Assembly (NCBI RefSeq): GCF_019448235.1
Contig: NZ_CP080409.1
Coordinates: 3,472,001 to 3,536,000, forward strand
DNA from: Nocardioides panacisoli
GTDB lineage: Bacteria > Actinomycetota > Actinomycetes > Propionibacteriales > Nocardioidaceae
Length of the DNA: 64,000 nucleotides
Reading direction: 5' to 3'
Part shown: one piece after another, positions 52,211 to 60,770 of the stretch
How the letters are laid out: every line of letters starts with the position of its first letter
Position numbering within the stretch: the stretch's first letter is position 1
The notes under the pieces: generated by a model
Seen by the model: the letters and a program-made list of their open reading frames with translations, nothing else
Told to the model about the DNA's origin: nothing
Database searches by the model: none
Program-made: the position numbers and the translations under genes

Positions 52211-52870
52211 TCACAGCTTCAGGCCGCGCGGGGTGGTGAATCGCTGGACGGTGGCGAGCACGATGTCCAGCACGAGCCCCAGCAACACGATGAAGATCGT
52301 TCCGGTCCACAGCTGGTTCTCCGAGTTGGGCAGGCCGAGGCGGCCCAGTGCGGTGTCGATGAAGGTGCCCAGTCCGTCGCCGCCGACCAGTGCCGCGATG
52401 GCCGCGATGCTCACCGCCAGCAGGGTCGAGACGCGGACGCCGGCCATGATCACCGGGTAGGCCAGCGGGAGCCGCACCCGCAGCAGCAGCTGGGTCCGGT
52501 TCATCCCCATGCCCTTCGCGGACTCCACGACGGCCGGGCTGACCGCGTCCAACCCGGCCACGGTGTTGCGCAGGATCGGCAGCAGCGCGTAGAGGAACAG
52601 CGCGGCGATCGCGGCGGAGTTGCCGATCCCCACCAGCGGCACGAACAGCGCGAAGAGCGCCAGGGAGGGGATGGTGAGGAAGATGCCGACGATCGACTGC
52701 ACGGGGGCGCGCAGCAACGGGCGGGGCTGGATGAAGACCCCCAGGAGCACCGCCACCACGGTGGCCGCGGCCACCGCGGTCAACGAGATCCGCGCGTGGT
52801 TGATCGTCTCCTCGAGGATGAAGTCGAAGTTGGTCTGTACGTAGGTGAGCCAGTCAGTGAGTACGTCCAC
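52211..52870 (-). CDS. Osmoprotectant ABC permease (second ProW/OpuBD type)
   Basis: 219 residues from a GTG preceded by AAAGGC. Membrane segments surround the loop ESAKGMGMNRTQLLLRVRLPLAYPVIMAGVRVS, close to that of the other permease. It is the first gene of the operon, 33 bp before the ATPase. Two different permeases give a heterodimeric channel. The start is chosen at the last in-frame GTG before the first helix; the frame is open further upstream into the divergent promoter region. Confidence 0.9.
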   Translation of the reverse strand: MDVLTDWLTYVQTNFDFILEETINHARISLTAVAAATVVAVLLGVFIQPRPLLRAPVQSIVGIFLTIPSLALFALFVPLVGIGNSAAIAALFLYALLPILRNTVAGLDAVSPAVVESAKGMGMNRTQLLLRVRLPLAYPVIMAGVRVSTLLAVSIAAIAALVGGDGLGTFIDTALGRLGLPNSENQLWTGTIFIVLLGLVLDIVLATVQRFTTPRGLKL

Positions 52871-53003
52871 GGATGCCTTTCGGGTGGTTCCGAGTGTGTT
52901 CACCCTACGTAAGCCGTGCCCGGACCGCTCGCGGAGTCGCGGACTGGTGCCGGTTCGGGGGCCGAGTACGCTGAGTGTGATCGACCTCACTCTTGGAGGT
53001 GGC

Positions 53004-54239
53004 ATGACCGGCGAATCCGACCTTCGCGTGCGTCGACAGGCGGCCGCGCGCGCCTGGTCCTCGCACTTCGACCGCGTCGATCCCGTCGCTGCGACGGTCC
53101 GTCCCGAGATCCTGCACAGCTGGACCCGGTCCGAGCAGAGCGTGGCGGTGAACGTCGACGCCGCGCCGCTCGCCGACGAGGGGGAGACGGCGTCGTTCTT
53201 CCACGACTCGCCGCTCCAGGTCGGGGTCGAGCGCGTCGAGCAGGAGCTGCGGCGTACGGCCGAGGACGGCGACCTGGTCATCGGGGTCACCGACAACCAG
53301 ACCCGGGTCCTGTGGACCTATGGCGGCCGGGTCATGCGCCGCCGCGCCGAGACCGTCAACTTCGTCCCCGGTGGCCGCTGGGACGACTCCTCGGTCGGCA
53401 CCAACGCGCTGGACCTGGCCAACCGCCACTCCTCGCCGGCGATGGTCTTCGGTGCCGAGCACTACGCGCCGATCGTGCACAACTGGGTCTGCTGGGCCGC
53501 GCCGGTCCACGACCCGGTGACGGGTGTGAAGCTCGGCGTGATCGACCTGTCGACCACCTGGGACCGCACCCACCCCATCGGGCTCGCCACCGCGCGCGTC
53601 CTCGCGACCCTCATCGAGGGGGCGATGCCGACCTCGGCACACGCACCCGCGGAGGAGACCGCCGACCCGGGCCTGGTCATGACGCTGCTCGGCACCGCCG
53701 AGGCGCGCCTGGACGGGCAGCGACTGCTGCTGAGCCGCCGGCAGACCGAGGTGCTGGCCCTGCTGTCACTGCACCCCGAGGGGCTCTCCCTGGAGCAGCT
53801 GCACGCCATGCTCTACGGCGACGCGGCGGTCACGTTCTCCACCCTCAAGGCCGAGGTGTCCCACCTGCGCCACAGCCTCGGCGGGGCGCTCGCGTCCCGC
53901 CCCTATCGGCTGATGCTCCCGGTCGCAACCGACGTCGACCACGTGCTGGCGCTGCTGCGGCGCGGCCACGTCGCGGCGGCCGTGGACGCCTACGGCGGCG
54001 ACCTGCTCCCCGGCACCAACAGTCCCGCCCTGGCCGAGATGGCCGAGTACGTCGCCGTCGCGGTCCGCGAGGCGCTGCTGGCCTCCCCGCACCCCGATGC
54101 CGTGCTGCGCTACAGCGAGCTCGCGCCGTACGACGCCGAGGTCGTCGAGGTGTGCCTGGAGTCGCTGCGACCGGTCCAGGGGCGCCCCCACCCGGCCGCC
54201 GCCCTGCTGCGGGCACGGCTGGTCGTCGCGCGTGGGTGA
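53004..54239 (+). CDS. GAF-domain transcriptional regulator with SARP-like winged helix
   Basis: 411 residues, ATG with GGAGGT. The N-terminal HSWTRSEQSV box and the GAF region (VIGVTDNQTRVLWTYGGRVMRRRAETVNFVPGGRWDDSSVGTNALDLA) are like AcoR-type activators. The sigma-54 AAA+ domain is missing; instead a winged-helix (LSRRQTEVLALLSLHPEGLSLEQLHAMLYGDAAVTFSTLKAEVSHLRHSLGG) and an alpha-helical BTAD-like tail follow. It likely senses a small molecule and controls the molybdenum hydroxylase genes next door or the divergent transporter operon. Confidence 0.85.
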   Translation: MTGESDLRVRRQAAARAWSSHFDRVDPVAATVRPEILHSWTRSEQSVAVNVDAAPLADEGETASFFHDSPLQVGVERVEQELRRTAEDGDLVIGVTDNQTRVLWTYGGRVMRRRAETVNFVPGGRWDDSSVGTNALDLANRHSSPAMVFGAEHYAPIVHNWVCWAAPVHDPVTGVKLGVIDLSTTWDRTHPIGLATARVLATLIEGAMPTSAHAPAEETADPGLVMTLLGTAEARLDGQRLLLSRRQTEVLALLSLHPEGLSLEQLHAMLYGDAAVTFSTLKAEVSHLRHSLGGALASRPYRLMLPVATDVDHVLALLRRGHVAAAVDAYGGDLLPGTNSPALAEMAEYVAVAVREALLASPHPDAVLRYSELAPYDAEVVEVCLESLRPVQGRPHPAAALLRARLVVARG

Positions 54240-54273
54240 GCTGGTCGCGAGGGACGCGCGGGTCCCTGCGTGA

Positions 54274-54438
54274 CTAGTGGTGCTGGCCCGAGGTGTGGGG
54301 CCAGTACTGCTTGGCCTCGCGTGGGCTCGGCGGCCCGTGCCGCTTGTCGATCGCGCCCTCGAGTGCGACCGCGATCAGGATGCCGGTCGTGAGGACGGCC
54401 GTGGCGATGAGCCAGATCAGGTATCCCATCTCGGACAT
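54274..54438 (-). CDS. Small single-pass membrane protein (54 residues)
   Basis: A short frame with a strong AAGGAGG ribosome site 7 nt before its ATG at 54438. It encodes one membrane segment (about 4-27) and a basic cytoplasmic tail (KRHGPPSPREAKQYW). It is opposite the cox-type genes, between the regulator and coxS. Short integral proteins of this kind are often missed; function unknown. Confidence 0.65.
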   Translation of the reverse strand: MSEMGYLIWLIATAVLTTGILIAVALEGAIDKRHGPPSPREAKQYWPHTSGQHH

Positions 54439-54580
54439 GTGATCCCTCCTTCGGGGCATGTCGCCGGACCTCCAGCATAGGTCGATCGGGGCGGCGTGGA
54501 CAGGGGTTCGCCCCGCGTTCACCGCCGTCGGGATCGGCGCCAACCATCTGCCAACCGGGCCTTCCTATCGTGATCGGGGT

Positions 54581-54595
54581 CACACGATGCGTGTG
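54581..54595 (+). promoter_or_regulatory. Palindrome upstream of coxS
   Basis: CACACGATGCGTGTG has 6-bp arms around 3 nt, 27 nt before the coxS start and just after a TATCGT that could be a -10 element (54566-54571). Possible binding site for the upstream-encoded GAF regulator or another repressor. Confidence 0.5.
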
Positions 54596-54621
54596 TCACC
54601 GTCTCAGCGCGAGGGAGTGTC

Positions 54622-55110
54622 ATGACTCGGATCAAGCTCACCGTCGACGGACAGCAGGTCGTCGACGACGTCGAACCCCGGATGCTGCTCGTGCAGTACC
54701 TCCGCGAGGTCCTCGGCAGGACCGGCACCGTCGTCGGGTGCGACACCAGCAACTGCGGGGCGTGCACCGTCCACCTCGACGGCCGCTCGGTGAAGTCGTG
54801 CAACGTGCTGGCCGTCCAGGCCGACGGCGCCGAGGTCACCACCGTCGAGGGCCTGGCCCAGGACGGGCAGCTCCACCCCGTCCAGGAGGCCTTCCGGGAG
54901 TGTCACGGGCTCCAGTGCGGCTTCTGCACCCCGGGCATGATCATGCAGAGCATCGACCTGCTCCGGGACAACCCCGACCCCTCCGAGGAGGCGGTCCGCG
55001 AGGGCCTCGAGGGCAACCTGTGCCGCTGCACCGGTTACCACAACATCGTGCGGGCCGTGCGCCACGCCGCCAAGAGCGGCGCGCAGACCAGCCAGGAGGT
55101 GCAGGCATGA
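54622..55110 (+). CDS. coxS: 2Fe-2S small subunit of a molybdenum hydroxylase (CoxS-like)
   Basis: 162 residues. The plant-type ferredoxin cluster uses C40, C45, C48 and C60 ([12 protein letters not shown]...SC); the second cluster uses C99, C102, C134 and C136 (QCGFCTPG...[11 protein letters not shown]). It passes electrons from the molybdenum site to the FAD subunit. The stop overlaps the large-subunit start by ATGA. Confidence 0.96.
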   Translation: MTRIKLTVDGQQVVDDVEPRMLLVQYLREVLGRTGTVVGCDTSNCGACTVHLDGRSVKSCNVLAVQADGAEVTTVEGLAQDGQLHPVQEAFRECHGLQCGFCTPGMIMQSIDLLRDNPDPSEEAVREGLEGNLCRCTGYHNIVRAVRHAAKSGAQTSQEVQA

Positions 55111-57512
55111 CCGCGACCCAGGAGCCCACCAGCCCCGAGATCGGACGCGACCGGCGCCGCAAGGAGGACCAGCGCCTCATCACCGGTCGCACGCGGTGGA
55201 CCGACAACATGAAGCTGCCCGGGATGCTGCACCTGGCCATGGTGCGCAGCCCCTTCGCCCACGCCACGATCACCGGCATCGACACCAGCGAGGCGAAGGC
55301 CGCCCCGAACGTGGTCTCGGTCCTCACCGGCGCCGACTTCGGCGAGGAGCTCGGCGCCTGCATCAACGCCTGGCCGATCACCCCGGACCAGGTCGCCCCG
55401 GTCCACAGCCCCATGCCCGCCGACCGCGTGTCCTTCGCCGGTGAGATCGTCGCCGTCGTCGCGGCCCGCTCGGCGGCCGAGGCGCGCGACGCCGCCGAGC
55501 TCGTCGACGTCGAGTACGACGAGCTGCCGGCCGTGGTCGACCTCAAGCAGGCCGAGCAGGACCAGGTCCTCGCCCACCCCGACCTCGGCACCAACAAGTC
55601 CGCGTACTGGGTCTTCGACTCCGCCGAGATGGGCACCGGCGGCGACGTGAAGGAGGCCATCGAGACCGCCCGCACCGACGGGATCCTCATCGAGCGGGAG
55701 TACCGCCAGCAGCGCCTGATCCCGGCCTTCATGGAGCCCCGCAGCGTCGTGGTCGACCCCACCGGTGAGCAGCTCACCATGTGGTCGGCGACCCAGGTGC
55801 CCCACATCGTGCGTTTCGCGCTCGCGGCGACCACCGGCGTACCGGAGTCCAAGATCCGCGTGATCGCCCCCGACGTGGGAGGTGGCTTCGGCGGCAAGCT
55901 GCAGACGACCCCCGAGGAGTGGATCGCCTGGGCCGTCGGACGACGCCTCGGCAAGCCGGTGAAGTACACCGAGACGCGCTCGGAGAGCCTGGTGGCCGCC
56001 CACCACGGTCGTGACCAGTGGCAGCGGCTCACGCTGGCCGCCACCAAGGACGGCACCGTCACCGGCCTCAACGTCGAGCTGCTGGCCAACCTCGGCTCGC
56101 ACGTCGCCGTCGTCGGCGGCGGCGTCCCCGTCCTGGGTGCCTTCATGTTCAACGCGATCTACAAGTTCCCCGCCTACCGGTTCGGGTGCCAGACCGTCTT
56201 CACCAACACCGCCTGGACCGACGCCTACCGAGGTGCCGGCCGACCGGAGGCGACCTTCGCCATCGAGCGGCTGATGGACGAGCTCGCCCACGAGCTCGGT
56301 CGGGACCCGATCGAGGTGCGTGAGCAGAACTGGATCAAGCACGAGGAGTTCCCCTTCACCACCGTCGCGGGGCTGGAGTACGACTCGGGCAACTACGAGG
56401 CGGCCACCGCGCGGGCCAAGGAGATGTTCGGCTACGACGAGCTCCGCGCAGAGCAGCAGCGGCGTCGGGAGTCCGGCGACAAGGTCCAGCTGGGCATCGG
56501 CGTCTCGACCTTCACCGAGATGTGCGGACTGGCGCCCAGCCGGGTGCTCGGCTCGCTGGACTACGGGGCCGGCGGCTGGGAGAACGCCCAGGTCCGCATG
56601 CTCGCCACCGGCAAGGTCGAGGTGACCACCGGTGCCAGCGCCCACGGCCAGGGCCACGAGACGGCGTTCAGCCAGATCGTGGCCGATCGGCTCGGGGTGC
56701 CGTTCGAGGACGTCGAGATCCTCCACGGCGACACCCAGGTGGCGCCGAAGGGCCTGGACACCTACGGCTCCCGCTCCTTGGTGGTCGGGGGAGAGGCACT
56801 GGTGCAGGCCACCGACAAGGTCGTCGCCAAGGCCAAGCGCGTGGCCGCCCACATGCTCGAGGCGTCCGAGGAGGACCTGGAGTTCACCGGCGGCCGCTTC
56901 GGCGTCCGCGGCACCGACCAGGGCGTGGCGATCCAGGAGATCGCGACCGCGGTCTTCGCCGCGCACGACCTGCCCGAGGGCATGGAGCCGTCGCTGGACG
57001 CCGACGCGACCTACGACCCGGTCAACTTCTCCTTCCCGCACGGCACCCACCTGTGCGCGATGGAGATCGACACCGAGACCGGGCGGGTGGACATCCGCAA
57101 GTACGTCTGCGTCGACGACATCGGCAACGTCATCAACCCGCTGATCGTCGCCGGCCAGGTCCACGGCGGCCTGGTCCAGGGCATCGCCCAGGCGCTGTGG
57201 GAGGAGGCGGTCTACGACGAGGGCGGCACCCTGGTGTCGGGCTCGTTCGTCGACTACCTGCTGCCCACCGCGGCGGACACCGTCAACTTCGACATCGACC
57301 ACACCACGACCCCGAGCACCACCAACTCGCTCGGCACCAAGGGCGTCGGCGAGGCCGGCACGATCGCCTCGACACCGGCCGTGGTCAACGCCGTCGTGGA
57401 CGCGCTGCGACCGATGGGCGTGGACGACATCACGATGCCGTGTACGCCGGACCGCGTCTGGCGAGCCATCACCGAGGCGCAGGCCTCGCGCACCCAGGAG
57501 GGACAGGCATGA
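55107..57512 (+). CDS. coxL: Molybdenum hydroxylase large subunit, form II CoxL-like
   Basis: 801 residues. Xanthine-oxidase family: cofactor motif [10 protein letters not shown] near 255, active-site loop A373-Y-R-G-A-G-R379, and catalytic glutamate E749 in KGVGEAG. True CO dehydrogenase (form I) carries AYxCSFR in this loop with the Cu-binding cysteine; here the motif is AYRGAGR, so this is form II, whose substrate is unsettled. Expected to hydroxylate an aldehyde, N-heterocycle or similar molecule. No signal peptide. Confidence 0.94.
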   Translation: MTATQEPTSPEIGRDRRRKEDQRLITGRTRWTDNMKLPGMLHLAMVRSPFAHATITGIDTSEAKAAPNVVSVLTGADFGEELGACINAWPITPDQVAPVHSPMPADRVSFAGEIVAVVAARSAAEARDAAELVDVEYDELPAVVDLKQAEQDQVLAHPDLGTNKSAYWVFDSAEMGTGGDVKEAIETARTDGILIEREYRQQRLIPAFMEPRSVVVDPTGEQLTMWSATQVPHIVRFALAATTGVPESKIRVIAPDVGGGFGGKLQTTPEEWIAWAVGRRLGKPVKYTETRSESLVAAHHGRDQWQRLTLAATKDGTVTGLNVELLANLGSHVAVVGGGVPVLGAFMFNAIYKFPAYRFGCQTVFTNTAWTDAYRGAGRPEATFAIERLMDELAHELGRDPIEVREQNWIKHEEFPFTTVAGLEYDSGNYEAATARAKEMFGYDELRAEQQRRRESGDKVQLGIGVSTFTEMCGLAPSRVLGSLDYGAGGWENAQVRMLATGKVEVTTGASAHGQGHETAFSQIVADRLGVPFEDVEILHGDTQVAPKGLDTYGSRSLVVGGEALVQATDKVVAKAKRVAAHMLEASEEDLEFTGGRFGVRGTDQGVAIQEIATAVFAAHDLPEGMEPSLDADATYDPVNFSFPHGTHLCAMEIDTETGRVDIRKYVCVDDIGNVINPLIVAGQVHGGLVQGIAQALWEEAVYDEGGTLVSGSFVDYLLPTAADTVNFDIDHTTTPSTTNSLGTKGVGEAGTIASTPAVVNAVVDALRPMGVDDITMPCTPDRVWRAITEAQASRTQEGQA

Positions 57513-58366
57513 TCCCCGCAACCTTCGACTACGTGGCACCCACCAGCCTCGACGAGGCCCTCTCGGCGCTGGCCGAGCACGGCGACGACGCCAAGATCAT
57601 CGCCGGCGGCCAGAGCCTGCTGCCGATCCTGCGGATGCGGCTCAACGCACCCGAGTGGGTCATCGATCTGGGCCGCATCGACAGCCTGCGGGGGATCAGC
57701 GACGACGGGGACCACCTGGTCATCGGCGCGATGACGACCCACGACGCGGTCCTGCGGGACCCGCTGGTCCGGGAGCACGCCCAGGTGGTCAGCGAGGCCG
57801 TCTCGCACCTGGCCGACGCCCAGGTCCGCCACCGCGGGACCTTCGGCGGGGCGCTGGCCCACGCCGACCCGGCCGGGGACCTCGGCGCGCCGGCGCTCGC
57901 CCTGGGGGCGTCGTTCGTCATCGCCGGCCCGAACGGCACGCGCACCGTGCCGGCCTCGGAGTTCTTCGTCGACCTGTTCGAGAGTGCGGTCGGCGAGGAC
58001 GAGATCCTCACCCAGGTCCACCTCCCCAAGCACACCGGCTGGGGTGCGCGCTACGAGAAGTTCGTGCGCGTGGTGCACCAGTGGCCCATCGTCGCGGTGG
58101 CCGCGACCGTCCGCACCGACGGCGACACCATCGCCGAGGCGCGGGTCGGGCTGACCAACATGGGATCGACCCCGCTGCGCGCCACCGCGGTCGAGGAGGC
58201 ACTGGCCGGCCAGCCCGCGACCGAGGACGCCGTGGCGGCAGCCGCCGCCCACGCCGCCGAGGGCACCCAGCCCCCGAGCGACCTGAACGGCGACGCCGAC
58301 TACCGCCGGCACCTCGCCACCGTCCTCACCCGTCGTGCGGTCCTCGCCGCTGCCGGAGTCGCCTGA
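57509..58366 (+). CDS. coxM: FAD-binding medium subunit (CoxM-like)
   Basis: 285 residues. FAD motifs AGGQSLLPILRMRL at about 32-45 and RHRGTFGGALAHADPAGDL at about 106-124 are both present, with the CO-dehydrogenase flavoprotein C-terminal domain after 170. It accepts electrons from the 2Fe-2S subunit and passes them to quinone or another carrier. Starts with ATGA overlap; the gene order S-L-M is that of form II clusters. Confidence 0.95.
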   Translation: MIPATFDYVAPTSLDEALSALAEHGDDAKIIAGGQSLLPILRMRLNAPEWVIDLGRIDSLRGISDDGDHLVIGAMTTHDAVLRDPLVREHAQVVSEAVSHLADAQVRHRGTFGGALAHADPAGDLGAPALALGASFVIAGPNGTRTVPASEFFVDLFESAVGEDEILTQVHLPKHTGWGARYEKFVRVVHQWPIVAVAATVRTDGDTIAEARVGLTNMGSTPLRATAVEEALAGQPATEDAVAAAAAHAAEGTQPPSDLNGDADYRRHLATVLTRRAVLAAAGVA

Positions 58367-59049
58367 TGGACCTGACCCACGAGTTCACCGTCCCGACGAC
58401 GCCGGAGGAGACCTGGGAGCACTTCCAGGACATCGCCGCCGTGGCCGAGTGCTTCCCCGGAGCACAGGTGAGCGAGACCGACGGCGAGACCTTCTCCGGC
58501 AGCTGCAAGGTCAAGCTGGGCCCGATCGCGCTGACCTACCAGGGGTCGGGCACCTTCGTGGAGCGCGACGAGGCCGCACGCCGCTTCGTCGTCGACGCCA
58601 AGGGCAAGGACAAGCGCGGCAACGGCACGGCGAACGCGCACGTCACCCTCACCATGGCCGACGCCCCGGAGGGCACGGCGGTGACGGTGGTCACCGAGCT
58701 GGCGATCACCGGCAAGCCGGCGCAGTTCGGTCGTGGTGTGATGCAGGACGTCTCGGACAAGTTGCTGGGGCAGTTCGTGACCTGCCTCGAGCAACGCCTG
58801 GACACGCCGGCCCCGGCGGCGCCGGGGCCGGCGTCACCAGCGGGGGAGGCCGCACCGGGATCGTCCGGGACGCCTCCCGCTGCCGCACCGGCCACCGCGT
58901 CGGCACCGGTGGATCCCCCCACCGCCGGTGCCGACGCGCTGGACCTGGGCGCCACCGCGCTGCCCGTGCTGTGGCGCGCCTACGGCAAGCAGGTGCTCGG
59001 CGCCCTCGCGGCGCTGGTCGTCCTGCGCTGGCTGCTGCGCCGCCGCTGA
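58366..59049 (+). CDS. coxG: CoxG-like SRPBCC protein with C-terminal membrane helix
   Basis: 227 residues; start overlaps the coxM stop (TGATG). An SRPBCC (CO dehydrogenase subunit G) domain covers 1-145, starting MDLTHEFTVPTTPEETWEHFQDIAAVAECFPGAQV; a Pro/Ala-rich linker (about 150-190) leads to a transmembrane helix and a basic end (LRWLLRRR). CoxG anchors the enzyme to the membrane in CO oxidisers; the tail here fits that role. Confidence 0.92.
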   Translation: MDLTHEFTVPTTPEETWEHFQDIAAVAECFPGAQVSETDGETFSGSCKVKLGPIALTYQGSGTFVERDEAARRFVVDAKGKDKRGNGTANAHVTLTMADAPEGTAVTVVTELAITGKPAQFGRGVMQDVSDKLLGQFVTCLEQRLDTPAPAAPGPASPAGEAAPGSSGTPPAAAPATASAPVDPPTAGADALDLGATALPVLWRAYGKQVLGALAALVVLRWLLRRR

Positions 59050-59052
59050 CCC

Positions 59053-59091
59053 GCCGGTCCCGCCGGCGGTCACCCCGCCGGCGGGACCGGC
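59053..59091. terminator. Long bidirectional terminator hairpin
   Basis: A perfect 17-bp stem with a 5-nt loop occupies almost the whole gap between the convergent coxG and TPR genes, ending right before the TPR stop codon. It should block transcription both ways. Confidence 0.85.
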
Positions 59092-59847
59092 TCACCAGCT
59101 GGGTGGCGGGGTACTGCCGGGGTCGCCCTCGCCGTCACCGCTGCCCGGCTGGTTCTGCTGGTCCCGCTCCTCCTGCTGGTCGCGACGGTCCTCGCGTCCC
59201 TCGTCGTTGCGGTCCTCCAGCTCCTGCTCCTGGGGGCTCTGCTGCTGCGGCTGGTCGTCCTGCTGCTGTTGCTGCTGGTCGTCGTCCTGCTGGTCCTGCT
59301 GCTCCAGCTTCTGCCGCAGCCGCTCGTCGACGTCCTGCGCCTGCTCGGTCTGCTCCTGCCCGCGACCGGACTCCTGGGGACACCCGCCCTCGGCGAGGGC
59401 GTCGATGCCGGCCTGCCACCGGGCCGTCGCCTCCTGCCGGTCCGGCGGAGAGCCGTCCGCGGCACGGTCGCCGAGCGCCTCGTGGGCCAGGGCGAGGTTG
59501 ATCCGCACCGTGCACTCCTCGACCGTCGGCACCGTCTGCAGCGCGACCTCGTAGTGCTCGATCGCGAGCGGGTACTGCTGGTTGGCATGACGCGCCGCGC
59601 CCTCGTCGAACGGGGCCACCCACGGCTCGAACCAGTTCCACGACCGGTTCTCCGCGAACTCCTCCGCGGCCTCCACGAACGACGCATCGGCGAACGCCGT
59701 CCGCCCCTCGTCGTCGTGGGACATCATCACCACGACCTTGCCCAGCACCACCAGGACCAGGATCGCGGGGATGATCCCCGCTCGCCACAGGGCGCGGCGG
59801 AGCCGGCGCTGCGCCGTCGGTGCCGTGGGCGTCATCGAGGTCCTCAC
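59092..59847 (-). CDS. TPR protein with Gln/Asp-rich tail (BatC/BatE-like)
   Basis: 251 residues. One N-terminal transmembrane helix, then TPR-like repeats (YPLAIEHYEVALQTVPTVEECTVRINLALAHEALGD), and an extreme low-complexity tail rich in Gln, Asp and Glu (DQQDDDQQQQQQDDQPQQQ). I use the GTG at 59847, whose GTGA overlaps the stop of the preceding gene; ATG at 59835 is possible. Last gene of the MoxR/VWA operon, like the TPR Bat proteins of aerotolerance operons. Confidence 0.75.
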   Translation of the reverse strand: MRTSMTPTAPTAQRRLRRALWRAGIIPAILVLVVLGKVVVMMSHDDEGRTAFADASFVEAAEEFAENRSWNWFEPWVAPFDEGAARHANQQYPLAIEHYEVALQTVPTVEECTVRINLALAHEALGDRAADGSPPDRQEATARWQAGIDALAEGGCPQESGRGQEQTEQAQDVDERLRQKLEQQDQQDDDQQQQQQDDQPQQQSPQEQELEDRNDEGREDRRDQQEERDQQNQPGSGDGEGDPGSTPPPSW

Positions 59848-60770
59848 GACCGCTCCACCTCCTGCGGGCGCCACCGCCGGCGGCCGGGACCGAGCGTCGT
59901 ACGCGCCTCCCACAGCGTGCGCCAGTGCCCGTGCAGCTCCCACAGCAGCAGCGGGAACAGCGCCAGGCCAGCCAGCCACGTCCAGTCGATGGGGGCGGTC
60001 ACCCGCTGGTCGGACTCCTCGGTGAAGCGGCCGGAGAAGTCCGCCGCCAACCGCCGCATGCCACCCGGTCCGGTGCGGGCCACGAACTCGGTGCCCGTCT
60101 GGCGGGCGACGGTCCGCAGCGCCTTGCGGTCGGTCCGCGAGATCGCGTCCGTGCCGTCGGCCTGGACGTTGCCGCGGGCGTCGGAGAGGTCGGCCGCCAG
60201 CGGCATCGGTGCACCGTCGGGCGTGCCGTAGCCCAGGACGAGACCACCGTCGAGGAACTGCTCGAGCCGCCGGAAGGAGCGTGGCTGGTCGCCGGTGGTG
60301 TTCTCCCCGTCGGAGACGAAGACCAGCATCCGACGGCGGTCCGGGTACTGCTCCTCGGCGTCACGCAGCTCGCGCACCAGCGCCCGCAGCGGGGTGTCCA
60401 CCTTCGTGCCGGGACCGTCGTAGGGGTCCTGCAGCCGGGTCGTCTCCACGGCGGTCAGGAACGCCTGGTGGTCGGTGGTGAAGGGCAGCTCCAGTCGGGC
60501 CTGGGTCGCCCAGGTCATCAGCCCGAACCGGGTGCCGGGCAGCTCCTCGACCAGGGTCCGCAGGTCCTGGGTCACGCCCTCCAGCCGGGGCCGCCGGTCG
60601 CCGTAGTCCAGCGCGGCCATCGACCGAGTCCGGTCGAGCACGACGAGGACCTCCACGTCGGAGGTCTGGCTGGCCAGGCCCCGCTCACCGAACTCGGGGC
60701 GCAGCACGACCGCCACGAAGGCGATCGCGATGGCGATGCGCCGCAGCAGGACGAGCGTGGGCCGGGTCAT
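59844..60770 (-). CDS. VWA domain membrane protein (BatB-like)
   Basis: 308 residues. One N-terminal and one C-terminal membrane segment flank a von Willebrand A domain. The MIDAS reads D46-R-T48-R-S50, Thr replacing the usual first serine, followed by RMLVFVSDGENTTGD. ATGA overlap with the upstream VWA gene. In Bat/MoxR operons these proteins assemble at the membrane under the MoxR ATPase; their exact job is unknown. Confidence 0.9.
   Translation of the reverse strand: MTRPTLVLLRRIAIAIAFVAVVLRPEFGERGLASQTSDVEVLVVLDRTRSMAALDYGDRRPRLEGVTQDLRTLVEELPGTRFGLMTWATQARLELPFTTDHQAFLTAVETTRLQDPYDGPGTKVDTPLRALVRELRDAEEQYPDRRRMLVFVSDGENTTGDQPRSFRRLEQFLDGGLVLGYGTPDGAPMPLAADLSDARGNVQADGTDAISRTDRKALRTVARQTGTEFVARTGPGGMRRLAADFSGRFTEESDQRVTAPIDWTWLAGLALFPLLLWELHGHWRTLWEARTTLGPGRRRWRPQEVERS

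Noticed and set aside
51041..52912. Plus-strand frame of about 620 codons opposite the ABC operon
   Set aside because: Low-complexity shadow of the ATPase and permease genes.
55107..57512. True aerobic carbon-monoxide dehydrogenase (form I CoxL)
   Set aside because: The active-site loop is AYRGAGR, not AYxCSFR, so the copper-binding cysteine is missing.
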